Shown here: positions 7,599-16,141 of the stretch, piece after piece
How positions within the stretch are numbered: position 1 is the first letter of the stretch
Layout of the letters: every line of letters starts with the position of its first letter
NCBI GenBank assembly: GCA_945878515.1
Contig: CAMCTL010000031.1
Coordinates: 1-26,267 of the forward strand
Reading direction: 5' to 3'
Source of the DNA: Flavobacterium psychrophilum
GTDB lineage: Bacteria; Bacteroidota; Bacteroidia; Flavobacteriales; Flavobacteriaceae
DNA: 26,267 nt
Program-made: the position numbers and the translations under genes
Notes under the pieces: model-generated
Databases searched by the model: none
What the model was told of the DNA's origin: nothing
What the model saw: only the letters and a program-made list of their open reading frames with translations

Positions 7599-7745
7599 TG
7601 AAAACTATTTTGTCGAATTAGATGTCTTAAGTAAGCAAATAAAACAATGTCATATTTGGTGTTTTAAAAGGATTGTAATTAATGTTTTTTTTTACATTAT
7701 GAAATGCGACATTATACAATTTTTGCTACTTATATTTTCAACTTT

Positions 7746-8651
7746 TTAACAAGTCCGTAGCGCAACTTCTAACTTTCTATACTTGAATTGGAATCCTGTT
7801 GTTTCGATTTTATGAGATGAAACTCTTCGTCCTTTCAAAATAATTAATGCCATTTCTCCCAATGCTAATCGTATCAAAAATGCGGGAACATTGGGCAACC
7901 AAAGTTTATATCCATAGATTCTTGCCAAAACTATCGAAAAGATTTTATTGTTTGTATGGTCGTCGATTGCTGCGTTGTAAGCACCTGACATTTCAGTTTT
8001 TTGAAGCGCAGCAAGATAAATGGAACACAAATCATCTATATGAATCCAAGGCATATATTGTTTTCCTGATCCCAAAGCCGCACCCAACTTGTATTTAAAA
8101 ATTGGAGCTAATTTCTTCAAAAAACCCTCATCTTTCCCCAATACCAACCCAGTTCTAATTTTTACAGTACGAATTCCCAAACGCTCTATTGTATCCGCTG
8201 CAGCTTCCCATTTTTGGCAAGTTGAACCTAAAAAATCATCGGCTGGACGAGTACTTTCAATACAAACTTTTGAACCACCTATTGCTCCGTATATTCCTAC
8301 ACCTGAGGCAGAAACAAAAGCTTCTAATTTTTTATTATTCTTTGTTAAGACTTCATAAATCAACTGGATTGACTTTTCTCTACTATCTACAATTGCCTTT
8401 TTTCTTTTTCTAGACCATCTTTTATCGGCAATACCTTCTCCGGCCAAATGAATAATGTAATCAGCATTTATAACTGCTTGTTCATCAATAAAATGTTTGT
8501 TAATATCCCAAACAAAATAAGAAATATCGGTCTTGTTTTGTTTGCTACTTCGGCTTAAAATAGAAACAGAATAGTTGTTTTCAATTAACAAATTAGTCAA
8601 ATGTTGACCAATAAAACCTGTTCCACCTGTAATTAATACGTTTTTTTTCAT
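7746..8651 (-). CDS. TIGR01777-family oxidoreductase (epimerase-like SDR)
   Basis: An NAD(P)-binding extended-SDR protein of 301 residues. The nucleotide-binding glycine motif G9-G-T-G-F-I-G is at the N-terminus, and HLAGEGIADKRWSRKRK plus SASGVGIYG are hallmarks of the TIGR01777/YfcH family, whose substrate is unknown. It starts at the ATG at 8651 with a -7-like box (8658-8666) close upstream. It diverges from the TetR-like gene across a 115-bp gap that contains a candidate CarH operator (8698-8731). In other bacteria members are, from memory, sometimes fused to an SRPBCC domain; here a separate SRPBCC gene sits in the carotenoid operon (14894-15355), suggesting a shared pathway. Confidence 0.88.
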   Translation of the reverse strand: MKKNVLITGGTGFIGQHLTNLLIENNYSVSILSRSSKQNKTDISYFVWDINKHFIDEQAVINADYIIHLAGEGIADKRWSRKRKKAIVDSREKSIQLIYEVLTKNNKKLEAFVSASGVGIYGAIGGSKVCIESTRPADDFLGSTCQKWEAAADTIERLGIRTVKIRTGLVLGKDEGFLKKLAPIFKYKLGAALGSGKQYMPWIHIDDLCSIYLAALQKTEMSGAYNAAIDDHTNNKIFSIVLARIYGYKLWLPNVPAFLIRLALGEMALIILKGRRVSSHKIETTGFQFKYRKLEVALRTC

Positions 8652-8657
8652 AGTAAA

Positions 8658-8666
8658 GCAAAGTTA
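8658..8666 (-). promoter_or_regulatory. -7 box for the TIGR01777 gene
   Basis: Minus strand TAACTTTGC, a full match to TAnnTTTG plus C, 6 bp upstream of the ATG. That implies a very short leader. No clear -33 element. Confidence 0.4.
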
Positions 8667-8697
8667 GTCATTTTACAAATAAAACATTAACATTATT

Positions 8698-8731
8698 TTT
8701 GTTTAACATTTAACTATTATCGTGAAACAAT
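8698..8731. promoter_or_regulatory. Candidate CarH operator in the divergent promoter region
   Basis: TTTGTTTAA (8698-8706), 16 bp, TGAAACAAT (8723-8731). Arm spacing (25 bp offset) is identical to the sites at 18931-18964 and 19883-19916. It lies directly upstream of the -7-like TATCTTTAC (8735-8743) of the plus-strand operon, so a bound repressor would cover the promoter. Confidence 0.5.
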
Positions 8732-8734
8732 CCA

Positions 8735-8743
8735 TATCTTTAC
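8735..8743 (+). promoter_or_regulatory. -7 box for the TetR-like gene operon
   Basis: TATCTTTAC, one mismatch from TAnnTTTG, 23 bp before the ATG. No -33 match at the usual distance, which may indicate regulated activity. Confidence 0.4.
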
Positions 8744-8766
8744 ACCCTAATTAAATTTTTAAAAAA

Positions 8767-9426
8767 ATGGCAACTAAAAAAAACGCAATAACTAGGGATT
8801 CAATAGTCTCGATGTATATGAATTATCGCCTTGATCATTCTGAAAAGCCCAAATCTGTGTATCAATTTGCTAAAGATAATGGTTTTGAAGAATCGTTATT
8901 CTATACTTTTTTTGGAACTTTAGAAAGTGTTGAAAAAGAGGTTTACAAAACTTTTATTCAAAAAACCATAGAATTGATTCAGAAAGATCCTGCTTATGCA
9001 GATTATGACATGAAGAGTAAAATGTTGAGTTTTTATTTTACGTTTTTTGAAATGTTGACTGCCAATAGAAGTTATGTTTTATTGTCTCTGAAGGAGCACA
9101 AAAACCAACTAAAAAATTTGGCTTTACTTTCTACAATACGCGACGATTTTAAGAATTATGTTTTGGACATCGTTACTGAGGATATTAGAACACAATATGA
9201 AAGATTTCAAAACATTCAAGAAAAAGCCATACAAGAATCGTCTTGGTTGCAGTTTCTTTTAATTTTGAAATTCTGGATAGACGATGAATCAGCCGCCTTT
9301 GAAAAAACTGATATTTTCATAGAAAAATCCGTTAAGGCTGTATATGAGGTGTTTGACATTGCGCCAATAGAAAGTATTATTGATCTGGGCAAATTCCTTT
9401 TTAAAGAAAAAATACAAAAAAACTAA
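8767..9426 (+). CDS. TetR-like transcriptional regulator
   Basis: 219 residues. The N-terminal 60 resemble a TetR helix-turn-helix domain: ITRDSIVSMYMNYR, then SVYQFAKDNGFEESLFYTFFGTLESVEKEVY, where the recognition helix ends in the family's F-Y-x-x-F pattern. The rest is helical, as expected for a ligand-binding and dimerisation domain. It is the first gene of a plus-strand run with the ABC1 kinase, SDR, folE and SDR-DUF2867 genes. It may regulate that operon or act with the kinase. DNA binding is inferred from the fold only; the domain is divergent. Confidence 0.72.
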   Translation: MATKKNAITRDSIVSMYMNYRLDHSEKPKSVYQFAKDNGFEESLFYTFFGTLESVEKEVYKTFIQKTIELIQKDPAYADYDMKSKMLSFYFTFFEMLTANRSYVLLSLKEHKNQLKNLALLSTIRDDFKNYVLDIVTEDIRTQYERFQNIQEKAIQESSWLQFLLILKFWIDDESAAFEKTDIFIEKSVKAVYEVFDIAPIESIIDLGKFLFKEKIQKN

Positions 9427-9513
9427 TGAAACGCCCACGACACTCGTCATTGACACACAGGGAAATGATTATTGGCGTTGCATCTTCAGTTAAAAAACAA
9501 ATATTATAAACAG

Positions 9514-10821
9514 ATGAAAACCATAGATTATATTCCTACTTCAAAAATTGAAAGAGCAACAAAACTCGTTCAAACAGGTGCAAAAGTAGGTGTAAATTAC
9601 CTCAAGTATTACGGCGAAAAAATGGTGAATAGCGATTTGAGTCGTGATAAACTTAATGAAGACAATGCCGAAGATATTTATGACGGATTAAAAAGCCTGA
9701 AAGGAAGCGCTTTAAAAGTTGCTCAAATGCTAAGTATGGACAAAAGTTTTTTGCCACAAGCTTATGTAGAGAAATTTTCTTTATCGCAGTTCTCGGTGCC
9801 TCCACTTTCTGGTCCATTGGTTTTGAAAACATTTAAGGCAAATTTTGGTAAAACTCCTTATGAAATTTTTGATGAGTTCAATCCCAATTCGGTGAATGCA
9901 GCCAGTATTGGTCAAGTACATTTGGCAGTAAAAAACAAAAAGAAACTAGCCGTAAAAATTCAATATCCAGGAGTTGCGAATAGTATTTCATCAGATTTGG
10001 CTTTGGTAAAACCCATTGCCATTCGAATGTTTAACCTTCAAGGCAAAGATTCTGATAAATATTTCAAGGAAGTAGAAGACAAATTGACCGAAGAAACCAA
10101 CTATTTATTGGAACTAAAACAAAGTCAAGAAGTAGTTGCTGCTTGCGAAAAAATAGAAAACTTAGTATTTCCAAAATATTATCCAGAATTTTCATCAGAG
10201 AAAATTATCACGATGGATTGGATGTCAGGCATTCATATTTCAGAATTTGCTGCTAAAAATTCCGATCAAGTAATTGCAGACCAACTTGGACAAGCACTTT
10301 GGGATTTTTATATGTATCAAATTCATATCTTGAGGAAAGTACACGCCGATCCTCATCCAGGAAATTTCTTGGTTAATGAAAAAAACCAATTGGTTGCCAT
10401 TGATTTTGGTTGTATGAAACAAATACCCAATGAATTTTATGTTCCGTATTTTGAGTTAATCAGTAAAGACATTATCGACAACACGGAGCTATTTAGTAAA
10501 AAATTATTCGAATTAGAAATCCTCAAGGAAGACGATTCTGCCGAAGAAGTTGACTATTTTACTGCTCTTTTCTATGATTTATTGTCTTTGTTTACACAAC
10601 CTTTCCAAACAGAAACTTTCGATTTTTCGAATGAGGAATTTTTCGAGAACATTGCAAAACTAGGTGAACGATTTTCAAAAGACACTAATCTAAGAAAAAT
10701 GAATGGCAATCGTGGTTCCAAGCATTTTATATATATGAACAGAACTTTCTTTGGCTTGTACAATTTAATGTTCGATTTGAAAGCCAAAATTGTTGTAAAT
10801 CAATACACAAAATACAAATAA
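9514..10821 (+). CDS. ABC1/AarF/UbiB-family atypical kinase
   Basis: 435 residues of the UbiB/COQ8 family, atypical kinases or ATPases linked to isoprenoid-lipid metabolism, classically ubiquinone. Visible motifs: K68-V-A-Q71 (the KxGQ motif with Gly changed to Ala), the Ala-rich loop NAASIGQVH (128-136), ATP-binding K148 in AVKIQYPG, HADPHPGN (277-284) and DFG (D297-F-G299). I chose the ATG at 9514; a TTG at 9472 would add 14 poorly supported residues. The next gene starts 6 bp after the stop. Bacteroidota use menaquinone rather than ubiquinone, so the substrate here is unclear; location beside carotenoid genes hints at another isoprenoid. Confidence 0.87.
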   Translation: MKTIDYIPTSKIERATKLVQTGAKVGVNYLKYYGEKMVNSDLSRDKLNEDNAEDIYDGLKSLKGSALKVAQMLSMDKSFLPQAYVEKFSLSQFSVPPLSGPLVLKTFKANFGKTPYEIFDEFNPNSVNAASIGQVHLAVKNKKKLAVKIQYPGVANSISSDLALVKPIAIRMFNLQGKDSDKYFKEVEDKLTEETNYLLELKQSQEVVAACEKIENLVFPKYYPEFSSEKIITMDWMSGIHISEFAAKNSDQVIADQLGQALWDFYMYQIHILRKVHADPHPGNFLVNEKNQLVAIDFGCMKQIPNEFYVPYFELISKDIIDNTELFSKKLFELEILKEDDSAEEVDYFTALFYDLLSLFTQPFQTETFDFSNEEFFENIAKLGERFSKDTNLRKMNGNRGSKHFIYMNRTFFGLYNLMFDLKAKIVVNQYTKYK

Positions 10822-10827
10822 AATAAT

Positions 10828-11511
10828 ATGAAGCATATAGTTATCGTTGGCGGTAGCAAAGGAATTGGAAACGCCATCTTGTTGCAACAATTAGAAAACA
10901 ACATGGTTTACAATATCAGTCGCAATACACCAGAAATTTCGCATCCTAATTTGAAACATTTTGAATTGGATGTTCTAAAAGAATCTTTGCCAGAAATAGA
11001 GAACATTGACATATTGATTTATTGTCCGGGTTCTATTAATTTGAAACCAATTGGGAGTTTAAGTATCGATGATTTCAGAAATGATTTCGAAATCAATGTG
11101 ATTGGTGCTGTAAAAACCATACAGAAATATTTGCCCGCTTTAAGAAAAGGTACAAATCCATCTATAGTTTTATTTAGTACTGTGGCTGCAAAACTAGGCA
11201 TGCCTTTTCACGCAAGTATTGCCACTGCAAAAGCGGGAATCGAAGGTTTAGTAAAATCATTAGGCGCAGAATTGGCTTCTGTGGTTCGAATCAATGCCAT
11301 TGCTCCTACTATTACAGAAACTTCTCTTTCGGCTGGAATTTTGAGAAATGATCGGATGAAAGAAAATATGATGGAACGCCATCCGATGAAAAACTACCTA
11401 AAACCAGCCGAAGTTGCAAGTATGGCTGATTACCTAATTTCCGACAATGCAAAATCGATTTCAGGGCAAGTTTTTGAAATGGACTACGGCATTGTAACAT
11501 TTAAAATATAG
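10828..11511 (+). CDS. SDR-family oxidoreductase with altered active site
   Basis: 227-residue classical short-chain dehydrogenase fold. The cofactor motif is G8-G-S-K-G-I-G14, the structural N90 is present, and S117 (LFSTVAA) and K135 (ATAKAG) occupy the usual catalytic positions. The catalytic Tyr, expected four residues before the Lys, is Ile131 (S-I-A-T-A-K), so normal SDR chemistry is doubtful unless another residue takes over. The gene is tightly packed in the operon (6 bp after the kinase gene, 28 bp before folE). It could be a non-catalytic or altered-specificity member; the substrate is unknown. Confidence 0.87.
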   Translation: MKHIVIVGGSKGIGNAILLQQLENNMVYNISRNTPEISHPNLKHFELDVLKESLPEIENIDILIYCPGSINLKPIGSLSIDDFRNDFEINVIGAVKTIQKYLPALRKGTNPSIVLFSTVAAKLGMPFHASIATAKAGIEGLVKSLGAELASVVRINAIAPTITETSLSAGILRNDRMKENMMERHPMKNYLKPAEVASMADYLISDNAKSISGQVFEMDYGIVTFKI

Positions 11512-11539
11512 ATAAAATAATAAAATTAGCAATTATAAA

Positions 11540-12154
11540 ATGACAATAGAACAAATCAAAGGCTACGAAAAAAAAGATATTTACAATACTGAAACAACAA
11601 AAATTTTAGCAGATGGATATCGGTCAATTATTGAAAATTTAGGAGAAGATATTTATAGAGAAGGCATTCTAAAAACTCCAGAAAGAGCTGCCAAAGCGAT
11701 GCAATATTTAACTCATGGATATGGATTAAATCCGCTTGAAATTTTAAAATCGGCACTTTTTACCGAAGATCATAAGCAAATGATTGTGGTAAAAGACATT
11801 GAAGTGTATTCCATGTGTGAACACCACATGCTACCGTTCTTTGGAAAAGCACATGTTGCTTACATTCCTGACGGACAAATTGTAGGTTTAAGCAAAATTC
11901 CACGAGTAGTTGATGCTTATGCTAGAAGAATGCAAGTACAAGAAAGATTAACCGATGAGATAAAAAATTGCATTCAAGAAGCTTTAAATCCATTAGGAGT
12001 TGCGGTTGTTATAGAGGCGCAACACATGTGTATGTGCATGCGAGGTATTCAAAAACAAAATTCAGTAACTACAACTTCCTCATTTACTGGTGCTTTTGAA
12101 AAAAATAAAACAAGAAGAGAATTTATAAGTTTGGTTTCAAATAAATTGAGTTAA
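11540..12154 (+). CDS. folE: GTP cyclohydrolase I (FolE)
   Basis: Converts GTP to 7,8-dihydroneopterin triphosphate, the first step towards folate and pterins. The 204-residue protein has the family blocks [33 protein letters not shown] and HMCMCMRGI. The expected zinc ligands are C93, H96 and C164. The gene sits in an operon with oxidoreductases and converges on a photolyase/carotenoid operon, rather than among folate genes. From memory, folE copies also occur with photolyase in CarH/LitR-controlled light regulons of other bacteria, so this copy may supply a pterin or folate antenna cofactor; that is inference, and a housekeeping role is possible. Confidence 0.95.
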   Translation: MTIEQIKGYEKKDIYNTETTKILADGYRSIIENLGEDIYREGILKTPERAAKAMQYLTHGYGLNPLEILKSALFTEDHKQMIVVKDIEVYSMCEHHMLPFFGKAHVAYIPDGQIVGLSKIPRVVDAYARRMQVQERLTDEIKNCIQEALNPLGVAVVIEAQHMCMCMRGIQKQNSVTTTSSFTGAFEKNKTRREFISLVSNKLS

Positions 12155-12155
12155 C

Positions 12156-12169
12156 TTTAACTAGTTAAA
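12156..12169. promoter_or_regulatory. Perfect 14-bp palindrome TTTAACTAGTTAAA
   Basis: Lies between the folE stop and the start of the next gene. Could be a protein-binding site or RNA structure; no function can be assigned. Confidence 0.3.
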
Positions 12170-12178
12170 TAGCATTAA

Positions 12179-13597
12179 ATGAAAATTCTCTTAACCGGCG
12201 CAACAGGCTACATAGGCAAACGACTTTTGGCTTTCCTTGCAAATCAAGGTCACGAGATTTTTTGTTGTGTAAGAGATAAAAATAGGTTTTACACTCCATC
12301 TGAATATTTGGATAATTGCAAAGTTATAGAAGTTGATTTTCTAAAGCCAGAAACATTAATTTCTATTCCCGAAGATATTGATGCGGCCTATTATCTGATC
12401 CATTCAATGTCGTCTTCAGCTAGTAATTACAGTGAGCTGGAACGCATTTCGGCCGAGAATTTTGTAAAAAGAATCAATGAAACACAAATAAAACAAGTCA
12501 TTTATTTGAGTGGAATTGTTAACGACAAATCGCTTTCAAAACATTTATCGTCCAGAAAAAAAGTTGAAGACGTTTTGAGTACTGGCAATTTTGCTTTAAC
12601 CACACTCCGCGCTGGTATAATTGTCGGTTCAGGCAGTGCTTCTTTTGAAATCATAAGGGATTTAATTCAAAAACTTCCCATAATGATAACCCCAAAATGG
12701 CTGGACACTAAATGTCAACCAATTGCAATAAATGATGTTCTCGAGTTTTTGTCTAAATCATTACTGAATCCCAAAACTTACAATCAACATTTTGATATTG
12801 GCGGACCTGATATTCTAACTTACAAGGAAATGTTGCTGGGTTTTGCAAAAGCAAAAAACTTAAAAAGATGGATTTATACTGTTCCAATCATGACGCCCAA
12901 ATTGTCTTCTTATTGGTTGTTTTTTGTTACATCAACCTCTTATAAACTGGCGTCAGCATTGGTAAGTAGTATGAAAGTTGAAGTGGTTTGCAAAGACAAT
13001 CGAATTAATGATCTATTGGGTGTGCATCCAATGACTTATGAAGTCGCTTTGTCTAAAGCGCTTATTAAAGTAGAAAAAGATAATGTTGTTTCGAGTTGGA
13101 AAGATTCACTAATTAGTGGAAGATTTAACAGCAATATTTCAAAATTCCTAAAGGTTCCAAAAAAGGATTGTTATATCGATCGACGTAAAAAAGAAATTAT
13201 CAATAGAGCATTTACAATAGATAAAATTTGGTCAATTGGAGGAGAAAACGGCTGGTATTATGGCGATTGGCTTTGGAATTTAAGAGGTTTTATCGATAAA
13301 TTGTTTGGTGGAGTTGGGTCTCGCAGAGGAAGAACTAACAAGAACGATATACATTCTGGCGATGTTTTGGATTTTTGGAGGGTTTTGTATGCCAATAAAA
13401 AGGAAGGTAAATTAGTCTTATTCGCCGAAATGAAACTACCAGGAGAAGCTTGGCTAGAATTCAAAATTATCAATAATACTTTGTATCAATCAGCAACGTT
13501 TAAACCCAATGGATTTTGGGGTCACCTTTATTGGTATTCTGTGTTACCCTTTCACGGGTTCATTTTTCAAGGAATGTTGAATAAACTAATTTCGTAA
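12179..13597 (+). CDS. SDR-family protein with C-terminal DUF2867-like domain
   Basis: 472 residues in two parts. The N-terminal half is an atypical SDR with the nucleotide-binding motif G7-A-T-G-Y-I-G13, followed by AYYLIHSMSSS and QVIYLSGIV. The C-terminal third resembles DUF2867, with GENGWYYGDWLWNLRGFIDKL, then VLDFWRV and PGEAWLEFKI, and a hydrophobic end (GFWGHLYWYSVLPFHGFIFQ). The substrate is unknown. It is the last gene of the plus-strand operon, 24 bp after folE, and its stop is 1 bp from the stop of the convergent photolyase gene, with no terminator between them. Confidence 0.85.
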   Translation: MKILLTGATGYIGKRLLAFLANQGHEIFCCVRDKNRFYTPSEYLDNCKVIEVDFLKPETLISIPEDIDAAYYLIHSMSSSASNYSELERISAENFVKRINETQIKQVIYLSGIVNDKSLSKHLSSRKKVEDVLSTGNFALTTLRAGIIVGSGSASFEIIRDLIQKLPIMITPKWLDTKCQPIAINDVLEFLSKSLLNPKTYNQHFDIGGPDILTYKEMLLGFAKAKNLKRWIYTVPIMTPKLSSYWLFFVTSTSYKLASALVSSMKVEVVCKDNRINDLLGVHPMTYEVALSKALIKVEKDNVVSSWKDSLISGRFNSNISKFLKVPKKDCYIDRRKKEIINRAFTIDKIWSIGGENGWYYGDWLWNLRGFIDKLFGGVGSRRGRTNKNDIHSGDVLDFWRVLYANKKEGKLVLFAEMKLPGEAWLEFKIINNTLYQSATFKPNGFWGHLYWYSVLPFHGFIFQGMLNKLIS

Positions 13598-13598
13598 A

Positions 13599-14894
13599 TT
13601 ATTTTAAAATTCCTTCTTTATAGGTTGCAATAGCTCTATCTCTCGCAAAAGCGTGTTCTACCATTGGCTTTCCATATCCTAATTCAAATTCCTTTATCCA
13701 TTTTCTGATGTAAATTCCTTTTTCGTCGAATTTCTGTAGTTGAATTTCTGGATTAAAAACACGGAAATATGGCGCAGCATCGCAACCCGTTCCTGCAGCC
13801 CATTGCCAGTTTCCAACATTGGAAGACAATTCAAAATCCAATAACTTTTGGGCAAAATAAGCTTCGCCCCATTGCCAATTAATTAGTAAATGTTTACAAA
13901 GAAAACTGGCTACCACCATTCGAACCCTGTTGTGCATGTATCCTGTTTCGTTCAGTTCACGCATTCCTGCATCAACCATTGGATAACCAGTTGTACCTGA
14001 ACACCACCGTTTGAAATCTTCTTCGTCATTCCGCCATTGAATTCCATCATAAGCAGATTTGAAATTATGTGTAACGACTTTTGGAAAACTGAACAGAATT
14101 TGCATGAAAAACTCGCGCCAAATCAATTCACTCAAAAAAACATCATTTTTTCGAACTGCCCAACTCACCAGTTTCCGAATACTTACGGTTCCAAAACGCA
14201 AATGTGGCGATAAATGTGTCGTGCTATCCAAAGCTGGAAAATCTCGAGTTTCGTGATAATTGGAAACATTTTTAAGATTGTGAGGAATCACTTTTATGGC
14301 ACTTTCTTCAAATCCGATCTGGTCTAATGTTGGAAAAGTAAAATTATTTTTGTGAAAACTAGAAAATTTATCAGTAGTGTTATATTCTGCAACAGGTGCT
14401 ATTGATTTGTATTTTTCCAGCCATTTATTTTTATATGGCGTATAAACAGTATAAGGTAAACCATCCGCTTTTGTGATTTCTTTTTCTTCAAAAATAACTT
14501 GGTCTTTGAATGAAAAAGAAACTATTTCATAAGTTTTCAATAATTCGAAAATAGCTAAATCTCTTTTGATAGCATAAGGTTCATAATCTTTGTTAAAGAA
14601 AACTTCTTTGATAGCAAATTCTTGTATTAATTGCTGCCATACTTGCTGAGTTTTTCCTTTTTTAACTAAAATAGAACTTCCAAATTCTTGGAGTCTTGTA
14701 TTGATTTTAGAAAGCGAATCGTGAATAAACCCAACTCTAGCGTCAATTTTTGGCAACTTGTCTAATATTTCTTCGTCGAAAATAAACAAGGGAAATACTG
14801 GATATTTAGAATTTAAAGCGTGATACAAACCCACATTATCTTCTAATCGTAAATCTCTGCGAAACCAAAAAATGGCAATTTGTGGTTTGTCCAT
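13599..14894 (-). CDS. phrB: Deoxyribodipyrimidine photolyase (CPD photolyase, class I)
   Basis: Uses blue light and FAD to split cyclobutane pyrimidine dimers. The 431 residues show the N-terminal antenna domain (WFRRDLRLEDN at about 10-20) and the FAD-binding domain, with WREFFMQ, RWCSGTTGYPMVDAGMREL, GYMHNRVRMVVASFL and NWQWAAGTGCDAAPYFRVFNP. Tryptophans at the expected electron-transfer positions (in RWCSG, INWQWG and NWQWAA) are present. Length is slightly shorter than the E. coli enzyme. The start overlaps the SRPBCC stop as TAATG, so the two are translationally coupled. It is the last gene of the carotenoid operon. A cryptochrome role is possible, but the sequence fits repair best. Confidence 0.93.
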   Translation of the reverse strand: MDKPQIAIFWFRRDLRLEDNVGLYHALNSKYPVFPLFIFDEEILDKLPKIDARVGFIHDSLSKINTRLQEFGSSILVKKGKTQQVWQQLIQEFAIKEVFFNKDYEPYAIKRDLAIFELLKTYEIVSFSFKDQVIFEEKEITKADGLPYTVYTPYKNKWLEKYKSIAPVAEYNTTDKFSSFHKNNFTFPTLDQIGFEESAIKVIPHNLKNVSNYHETRDFPALDSTTHLSPHLRFGTVSIRKLVSWAVRKNDVFLSELIWREFFMQILFSFPKVVTHNFKSAYDGIQWRNDEEDFKRWCSGTTGYPMVDAGMRELNETGYMHNRVRMVVASFLCKHLLINWQWGEAYFAQKLLDFELSSNVGNWQWAAGTGCDAAPYFRVFNPEIQLQKFDEKGIYIRKWIKEFELGYGKPMVEHAFARDRAIATYKEGILK

Positions 14895-15355
14895 TACTTA
14901 GAATTAAACATTTCGTTTATTTTTACTACTCTAAAATCGAAGATTTCTTTCAGCTTATTTTTTACGACAAGAGAATTCATTATTTGTCCAAGGAAACCTA
15001 ATGGTAACGCATAATGCACTAAATCGGTCATTTTTGTACCCTTTTCTGTCGCTTCAAAAAAATGTTTGTGATGCCATAAGGCATATGGTCCAAAACGTTG
15101 TTCATCAACAAAATAACTATTTTCTTTCATGTAAGTGATGACAGTCATCCAACTCAATTTCAAACCAAAAAGCGGCGACACTTTGTACTGTATTACCTGT
15201 CCAGCGTACATTGGTTTATTATCAAAATCAGTGATTTGAAAGCCCATATCTTCAGGCGTAATCTTTTGTAAATTCCTCGGACTAGAAAAGAAGTCCCAAC
15301 ATTCTTCCACACTTGCATTTACATATTGAACTGTTTCTTTACTATAAACTTTCAT
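14894..15355 (-). CDS. SRPBCC-family (START/Bet v 1-like) protein
   Basis: 153 residues with the SRPBCC pattern: an N-terminal strand (KETVQYVNASVEECWDFFSSPRNLQKITP), a central region ending GPYALWHHKHFFEAT, and a long C-terminal helix. The fold encloses a hydrophobic ligand pocket, but the ligand is unknown. It lies 1 bp after the lycopene cyclase gene and overlaps the photolyase start by one base, so it is firmly in the carotenoid/photorepair operon. Homologous domains may be fused to TIGR01777 oxidoreductases elsewhere, and such an oxidoreductase is encoded at 7746-8651, so a common substrate is a reasonable guess. Confidence 0.85.
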   Translation of the reverse strand: MKVYSKETVQYVNASVEECWDFFSSPRNLQKITPEDMGFQITDFDNKPMYAGQVIQYKVSPLFGLKLSWMTVITYMKENSYFVDEQRFGPYALWHHKHFFEATEKGTKMTDLVHYALPLGFLGQIMNSLVVKNKLKEIFDFRVVKINEMFNSK

Positions 15356-15356
15356 C

Positions 15357-16034
15357 TTAGTTTTTTTCTATTTTATTTATTAAAACCAAACTCATCGATA
15401 ACATCGAAAAAGCATAACCAATATCTTCGATTGGAATGGTACCCAATCGGATTCCCAAATTTTCATTGTTGTTGTAGTACACTACCGGTTCGTCTATAAA
15501 ACTTCCCGTTAGAATTCCGTTCACTACTGAAAATGGAATTAAAATGATTAGAAAGGTAATAAAAAAAGAATTTAAAACATTTGGAGCCTTAAAAACGGCG
15601 TAACTTAAAATCAATACCAAGAAACTGTAATTTATTACTGTGTACCATTTATCATAATTTAAAACAATTGTTGGTAGCAAAACAGCCATCAAAACCCAAT
15701 AAATCTTTTTTACAATTCTGTCAGCAAGAAGTACATTTGGACAAAAATATTGAAATGAAAAATGTATAAAGATACTAGCATAAGGAATACAAATGAAGAA
15801 TAACCATTCCTCTATTGGCAAATCAAATAGTTCAATTCCTGAATGATAGCGCGGATTAAAGTGCCAAACACCAATTTTAGTAAAAATTATATCCCATACT
15901 ATAAAAAAAACAGCAGTAGTTAAAATAGACAAAAATACGGCTTTCCACCGTTTATAATATTTCATTCTGCTGCCAAAACTAAATAGCAACGGTACAATAA
16001 GAGAAGCGATATTTAGAATTAGATATAATGACAT
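15357..16034 (-). CDS. crtYcd: Lycopene beta-cyclase, CrtYc-CrtYd fused type
   Basis: Closes the ends of lycopene to give beta-carotene in the inner membrane. The 225-residue protein has about six or seven membrane segments and two cyclase repeats, each with the signature motif: P73-I-E75-E76-W-L-F-F-I-C-I-P84 in the first and P201-I-E203-D204-I-G-Y in the second. This is the membrane-bound heterodimeric (CarR/CrtYcd) type fused in one chain, unlike the FAD-containing CrtY of proteobacteria. It is downstream of crtZ after a 107-bp gap, so a secondary promoter is possible, and 1 bp ahead of the SRPBCC gene. Confidence 0.9.
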   Translation of the reverse strand: MSLYLILNIASLIVPLLFSFGSRMKYYKRWKAVFLSILTTAVFFIVWDIIFTKIGVWHFNPRYHSGIELFDLPIEEWLFFICIPYASIFIHFSFQYFCPNVLLADRIVKKIYWVLMAVLLPTIVLNYDKWYTVINYSFLVLILSYAVFKAPNVLNSFFITFLIILIPFSVVNGILTGSFIDEPVVYYNNNENLGIRLGTIPIEDIGYAFSMLSMSLVLINKIEKN

Positions 16035-16141
16035 AATAAATTTGTAAGGGTCGAGCCTTAAATTTTCGACGGTTTTTTCAAGTTCATATCTTTATTCTAC
16101 AAAATATTTGTAAAATCATAAACCTGATTTGCCTTTATCAA

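Noticed and set aside
7680..7699. TAATGT-T8-ACATTA hairpin between convergent genes
   Set aside because: The stem is weak and AT-rich and the T-run is in the loop, so it is not a convincing terminator.
9430..9479. AACGCC...GGCGTT inverted pair between the TetR-like gene and the kinase gene
   Set aside because: Only 6 bp of stem with a 38-base loop and no T-run; could be chance, and it does not fit an attC or terminator.
16035..16141. GTCGA...TCGAC hairpin before a T-run between crtZ and lycopene cyclase
   Set aside because: The T-run lies on the wrong side for transcription of the minus-strand operon, and no plus-strand gene needs a terminator there.
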